Below are positions 5,239 to 7,235 of a stretch of 7,235 nucleotides of DNA, in pieces (position 1 is the stretch's first letter; each line of letters opens with the position of its first letter). The DNA lies in NCBI GenBank assembly GCA_001821915.1, contig MHOR01000023.1:600-7834 (forward strand), in the 5' to 3' direction. The position numbers were made by a program, and so were the translations under genes. The notes under the pieces are model-generated. The model saw only the letters and a list, made by a program, of their open reading frames with translations. It did no database searches and was not told the DNA's origin. The stretch is from Candidatus Staskawiczbacteria bacterium RIFCSPHIGHO2_02_FULL_34_10. GTDB taxonomy: Bacteria > Patescibacteriota > Minisyncoccia > Minisyncoccales > Staskawiczbacteraceae.

Positions 5239-5649
5239 TTATGGGTGAATTTTGTCGGCAATTTTTTTAAGCTCCTCCAAAGTTGTCTTACCTTTTTCTG
5301 CATTATCAAAGGGATGACCTAATAAATCACCTTGGTATCTTGGAATAATATGCAAATGAAAATGGAAAATTGCTTGACCGGCTTTGGATCCACTGGATTG
5401 TACCAGATTAATTCCTTCAGTCTCAAAAGAGTTTTTTAAATTCTCAGAAATGTATTTTGCTAAAAAAATCACTTCCCCTAATATTTCGTCAGTAATATCA
5501 AAAATATTTTCAAAATGCATTTTTGGAATCACCAAACAATGGCCCTTAGCTACCGGGTTTACATCTAAAAAGGCAAGCACTTTATCATTTTCAAGCACCT
5601 TAGCTGAATCAATTTCTCCTTTTACTATTTTACAAAATATGCAATCCAT
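5239..5649 (-). CDS. HIT family nucleotide-binding hydrolase (HinT/Fhit-type)
   Basis: A 136-aa histidine-triad protein, full length for the prokaryotic HIT group, which hydrolyse adenosine phosphoramidates and related nucleotide conjugates. It opens with the zinc-binding CIFCKIVKGE (C3 and C6), then LAFLDVNPVAKGHCLVIPK (25-43) and H45. The catalytic triad follows in the strand IFHFHLHIIPR: H96, H98 and H100, where the middle histidine is the usual nucleophile. The C-terminal part is helical (about 122-134). The ATG at 5649 is preceded only by AT-rich repeats with no Shine-Dalgarno match, so initiation may be leaderless-like or rely on an unstructured leader. It follows the SIMPL gene by 70 nt of repeat sequence. 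The exact substrate cannot be told from sequence. Confidence 0.95.
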   Translation of the reverse strand: MDCIFCKIVKGEIDSAKVLENDKVLAFLDVNPVAKGHCLVIPKMHFENIFDITDEILGEVIFLAKYISENLKNSFETEGINLVQSSGSKAGQAIFHFHLHIIPRYQGDLLGHPFDNAEKGKTTLEELKKIADKIHP

Positions 5650-5651
5650 TA

Positions 5652-5720
5652 ATTAATTTATGATTTATGATATATGATTTACCGAACGAAATCTTAAATC
5701 TGAAATCTAAAATCTTAAAT
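5652..5720. repeat. two adjacent tandem heptamer tracts between the SIMPL and HIT genes
   Basis: On the minus strand, 5720-5693 reads as four 7-nt units ATTTAAG, ATTTTAG, ATTTCAG, ATTTAAG plus a partial fifth. After a short non-repeat segment, 5679-5659 reads AATCATA, TATCATA, AATCATA, followed by a decayed unit. Both tracts share the 7-nt period. They fill the whole gap between the two genes and include the HIT leader. Confidence 0.6.
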
Positions 5721-6487
5721 TACTTAACCCAATAAGTTAATGTAACTGTTGTGCTAATTTCTGTTTGGCCTGGTTGAATTTCTGGAGCAACGCTTGCAAT
5801 TTTATCCATAGCTCCTCCTAATCCATACGTTGGCTGAGCACAACCTAATCCGCAACCGCCAAATCCGCCTTCGTACACATTAATAAGGTTTCCCATCTGT
5901 AAACCTGATTGAGTAAAAATAGAAACTGCTTTTTCCTTTGCATTTTCAATTGCTTTTGCCCTTGCTTCAGACTTTGCGGTTTCAGGATTATCAACAGTAA
6001 ACTGTAAATCTCCAATTGTGTTTGCGCCTAAAGAAGATGCTTTATCCAATACATCTGAAACTTTTTCAAAATTCCTTATTTTAACCTGTAATTGCTGATC
6101 CAGAGAATATCCTTTAAAAGTTCTGCCTTTTTCAGTGTAGATATAAAGGGGAGATAAATTATATGAAGTTGTTTTTATGTCCTTTTCTTCAATTCCCAAA
6201 TCTTTTACTGAATTTATCACATTATTCATTATGGTATTATTTTTATCAACCGCATCTTGGCTTTTTAAAGCCTCTGAATGCATTCCTAAATTTATCATTG
6301 CTATATCAGGCTTTGAATATGCCTTGCCCTCACCAGTGACGCTTATTTGCTGAGGATAATTTTGAGGCAACGCTTTAAACTGATAAACCAATTGACTGAT
6401 TATAAAAATGGTGATGATTGCTAAAAATACCCCTATTAACTTAAAAAACCTATCTGATAAATCTATTGTCTTTTTTGTTTCTTCCAT
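5720..6487 (-). CDS. membrane-anchored SIMPL domain (DUF541) protein
   Basis: A 255-aa protein from the ATG at 6487. A short cytoplasmic N-terminus is followed by one hydrophobic segment (about 15-36), probably an uncleaved anchor, and then an extracytoplasmic SIMPL domain. That domain begins with the typical ISVTGEGKAYSKPDIAMINLGM (48-69), continues with VKDLGIEEKDIKTTSYNLSPLY (94-115) and GYSLDQQLQVKIRNFEKV (126-143), and ends with ARAKAIENAKEKA (175-187) and a final TTVTLTYWVK strand. This matches the domain over its whole length. The family is periplasmic or surface-associated and poorly understood (oxidative stress or signalling-complex links in some members). A glycine-rich loop, GGFGGCGLGC (207-216), carries two cysteines and is unusual. 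The frame also opens at TTG 6517, but ATG 6487 has GGTGG 8 nt upstream and gives a normal N-terminus. It begins 45 nt after the MDR gene. Confidence 0.9.
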   Translation of the reverse strand: MEETKKTIDLSDRFFKLIGVFLAIITIFIISQLVYQFKALPQNYPQQISVTGEGKAYSKPDIAMINLGMHSEALKSQDAVDKNNTIMNNVINSVKDLGIEEKDIKTTSYNLSPLYIYTEKGRTFKGYSLDQQLQVKIRNFEKVSDVLDKASSLGANTIGDLQFTVDNPETAKSEARAKAIENAKEKAVSIFTQSGLQMGNLINVYEGGFGGCGLGCAQPTYGLGGAMDKIASVAPEIQPGQTEISTTVTLTYWVK

Positions 6488-6532
6488 ATTTTTGTCCACC
6501 AAATTTTTTTTTAACAAAAAAATTTGAGAGAA

Positions 6533-7235
6533 TTAATTATTAATAATTTCAATTACTATTTTACCGATAACATTTTCTTTTTCTTTATTATCGAATGCCT
6601 CCTTTATCTTATCAAAAGAATATATTTTATCAATGCAAGGCATAATATTATTTTCTTCAATAAATTTAGTTAACTTTTCAAGATTCTCTTTATTAACTTT
6701 TGTCATTTGATTAATCGTTGTGACACTGTATTTTTCTCTAAAATTTTCATTATCTTTCTCAACCATAGAAACAATTATACCCCCCTGCTTTAAAACCTTA
6801 AAAGATTTTTTATAAAACTCTCCTCCAACTGTATCAAAAACTGCGTCGTAATTTAATAGTATTTCTTCAAAATTCTGATTCTTATAATCAATAACTTCAT
6901 CGGCTCCCAATTTTTTTACATAATTAATTCCGTCTCCAGTTGTTGTAGTAGCAACATGGGCACCTATATACTTTGCAAGTTGAATTGCAATAGTGCCAAT
7001 GCCGCCCGAACCGCCGTGAATAAGAATTTTTTGGTAAGGTTGCAAATTAAAATGTTCTATAATAGCTTGCGCTGCGCTCACGCCTACCAAAACCATTGCG
7101 GCGCCTTGTTTAAAATCAAGATTTTTTGGCATTCTTGCTATATTGTCGGCTGATGCTACAACAAATTCAGCAAAAGCTCCAGAAGCTCCAGCTAAAACAA
7201 TTCCCTGACCATATACTTTGTTTCCCACATCAAAA
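6533..7235 (-). CDS. MDR-family zinc-independent NADP(H)-dependent oxidoreductase (quinone reductase-like), 5'-truncated by the window
   Basis: The C-terminal roughly 234 aa of a medium-chain dehydrogenase/reductase; full members are usually a little over 300 aa, so about a third is missing beyond the right edge. The visible part starts FDVGNKVYG, the usual end of the GroES-like fold (F.VGD.VYG). The GTG at 7228 is therefore the internal valine of this motif, not the start; the frame is open to the edge. Next come GAFAEFVVASADNIARMPKNLDFKQGAA-type linker residues and the Rossmann nucleotide-binding loop ILIHGGSGGIGTIAIQLAK (68-86, counting from 7228). LGADEVIDY (108-116) and FDTVGG (131-136) are typical of quinone oxidoreductase-like MDRs. 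No structural zinc cysteine cluster is visible. The C-terminal GKIVIEI completes the catalytic fold. Substrate unknown; NADP(H) preference is presumed from the family. Confidence 0.92.
   Translation of the reverse strand, partial: FDVGNKVYGQGIVLAGASGAFAEFVVASADNIARMPKNLDFKQGAAMVLVGVSAAQAIIEHFNLQPYQKILIHGGSGGIGTIAIQLAKYIGAHVATTTTGDGINYVKKLGADEVIDYKNQNFEEILLNYDAVFDTVGGEFYKKSFKVLKQGGIIVSMVEKDNENFREKYSVTTINQMTKVNKENLEKLTKFIEENNIMPCIDKIYSFDKIKEAFDNKEKENVIGKIVIEIINN

Noticed and set aside
6488..6517. TTG start adding 10 residues to the SIMPL protein
   Set aside because: ATG at 6487 has an upstream GGTGG and gives a normal N-terminus; the added residues come from a poly-A/T tract.
6501..6525. AT-only inverted repeat as a terminator for the MDR gene
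   Set aside because: The stem would be entirely A-T with no GC core, and it overlaps the leader of the next gene; homopolymer runs alone explain it.
7226..7228. GTG as the start of the MDR oxidoreductase
   Set aside because: The frame is open upstream to the edge and reads FDVGNKVYG, a conserved internal motif of the family, so this is an internal valine and the gene is cut by the window.

Overview
The window is AT-rich and compact, and every protein gene lies on the minus strand. It looks like the chromosome of a small-genome bacterium, most likely a Candidate Phyla Radiation (Patescibacteria/Parcubacteria-type) lineage. The reasons are low G+C, lysine-rich proteins, short intergenic spaces, weak or absent Shine-Dalgarno sites, degenerate AT repeats between genes, and the mix of core genes with short divergent housekeeping proteins. 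This placement is an inference. All genes read well with the standard code, and every stop that was checked is TAA.

In the direction of transcription (high to low coordinates) the order is: the 3' part of a zinc-independent MDR oxidoreductase (6533 to the window edge); a membrane-anchored SIMPL-domain protein (5720-6487); a HIT nucleotide hydrolase (5239-5649); DNA primase DnaG (3189-5105); a NYN/LabA-type PIN-like nuclease (2602-3171); a short, divergent family I pyrophosphatase-like protein (2067-2441); the primary sigma factor RpoD (851-2065); an unrecognised small protein (187-627); and the 5' half of a tRNA running off the left edge (1-57). dnaG and rpoD in one direction echo the classical macromolecular-synthesis operon, here split by the NYN and pyrophosphatase-like genes.

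Two things stand out. First, dnaG carries GC-rich, palindrome-ended insertions that keep the frame. Two of them (4524-4559 and 4366-4404) share both ends but are read in different reading frames, so they behave as DNA-level mini-elements that invaded a primase gene. A third, different palindrome lies at 3955-4004. Second, between the NYN and pyrophosphatase-like genes there is a complete plus-strand transcription unit with no protein gene: consensus TTGACA, 17 nt, TATAAT, then about 74 nt containing a hairpin and a strong intrinsic terminator. It is a good candidate for a new small RNA.

Weaker points are a tRNA whose 3' half is not contiguous with its 5' half (possible intron), an apparently coding 168-nt extension without a start codon upstream of the small protein, and heptamer-type AT repeats on both sides of the HIT gene.
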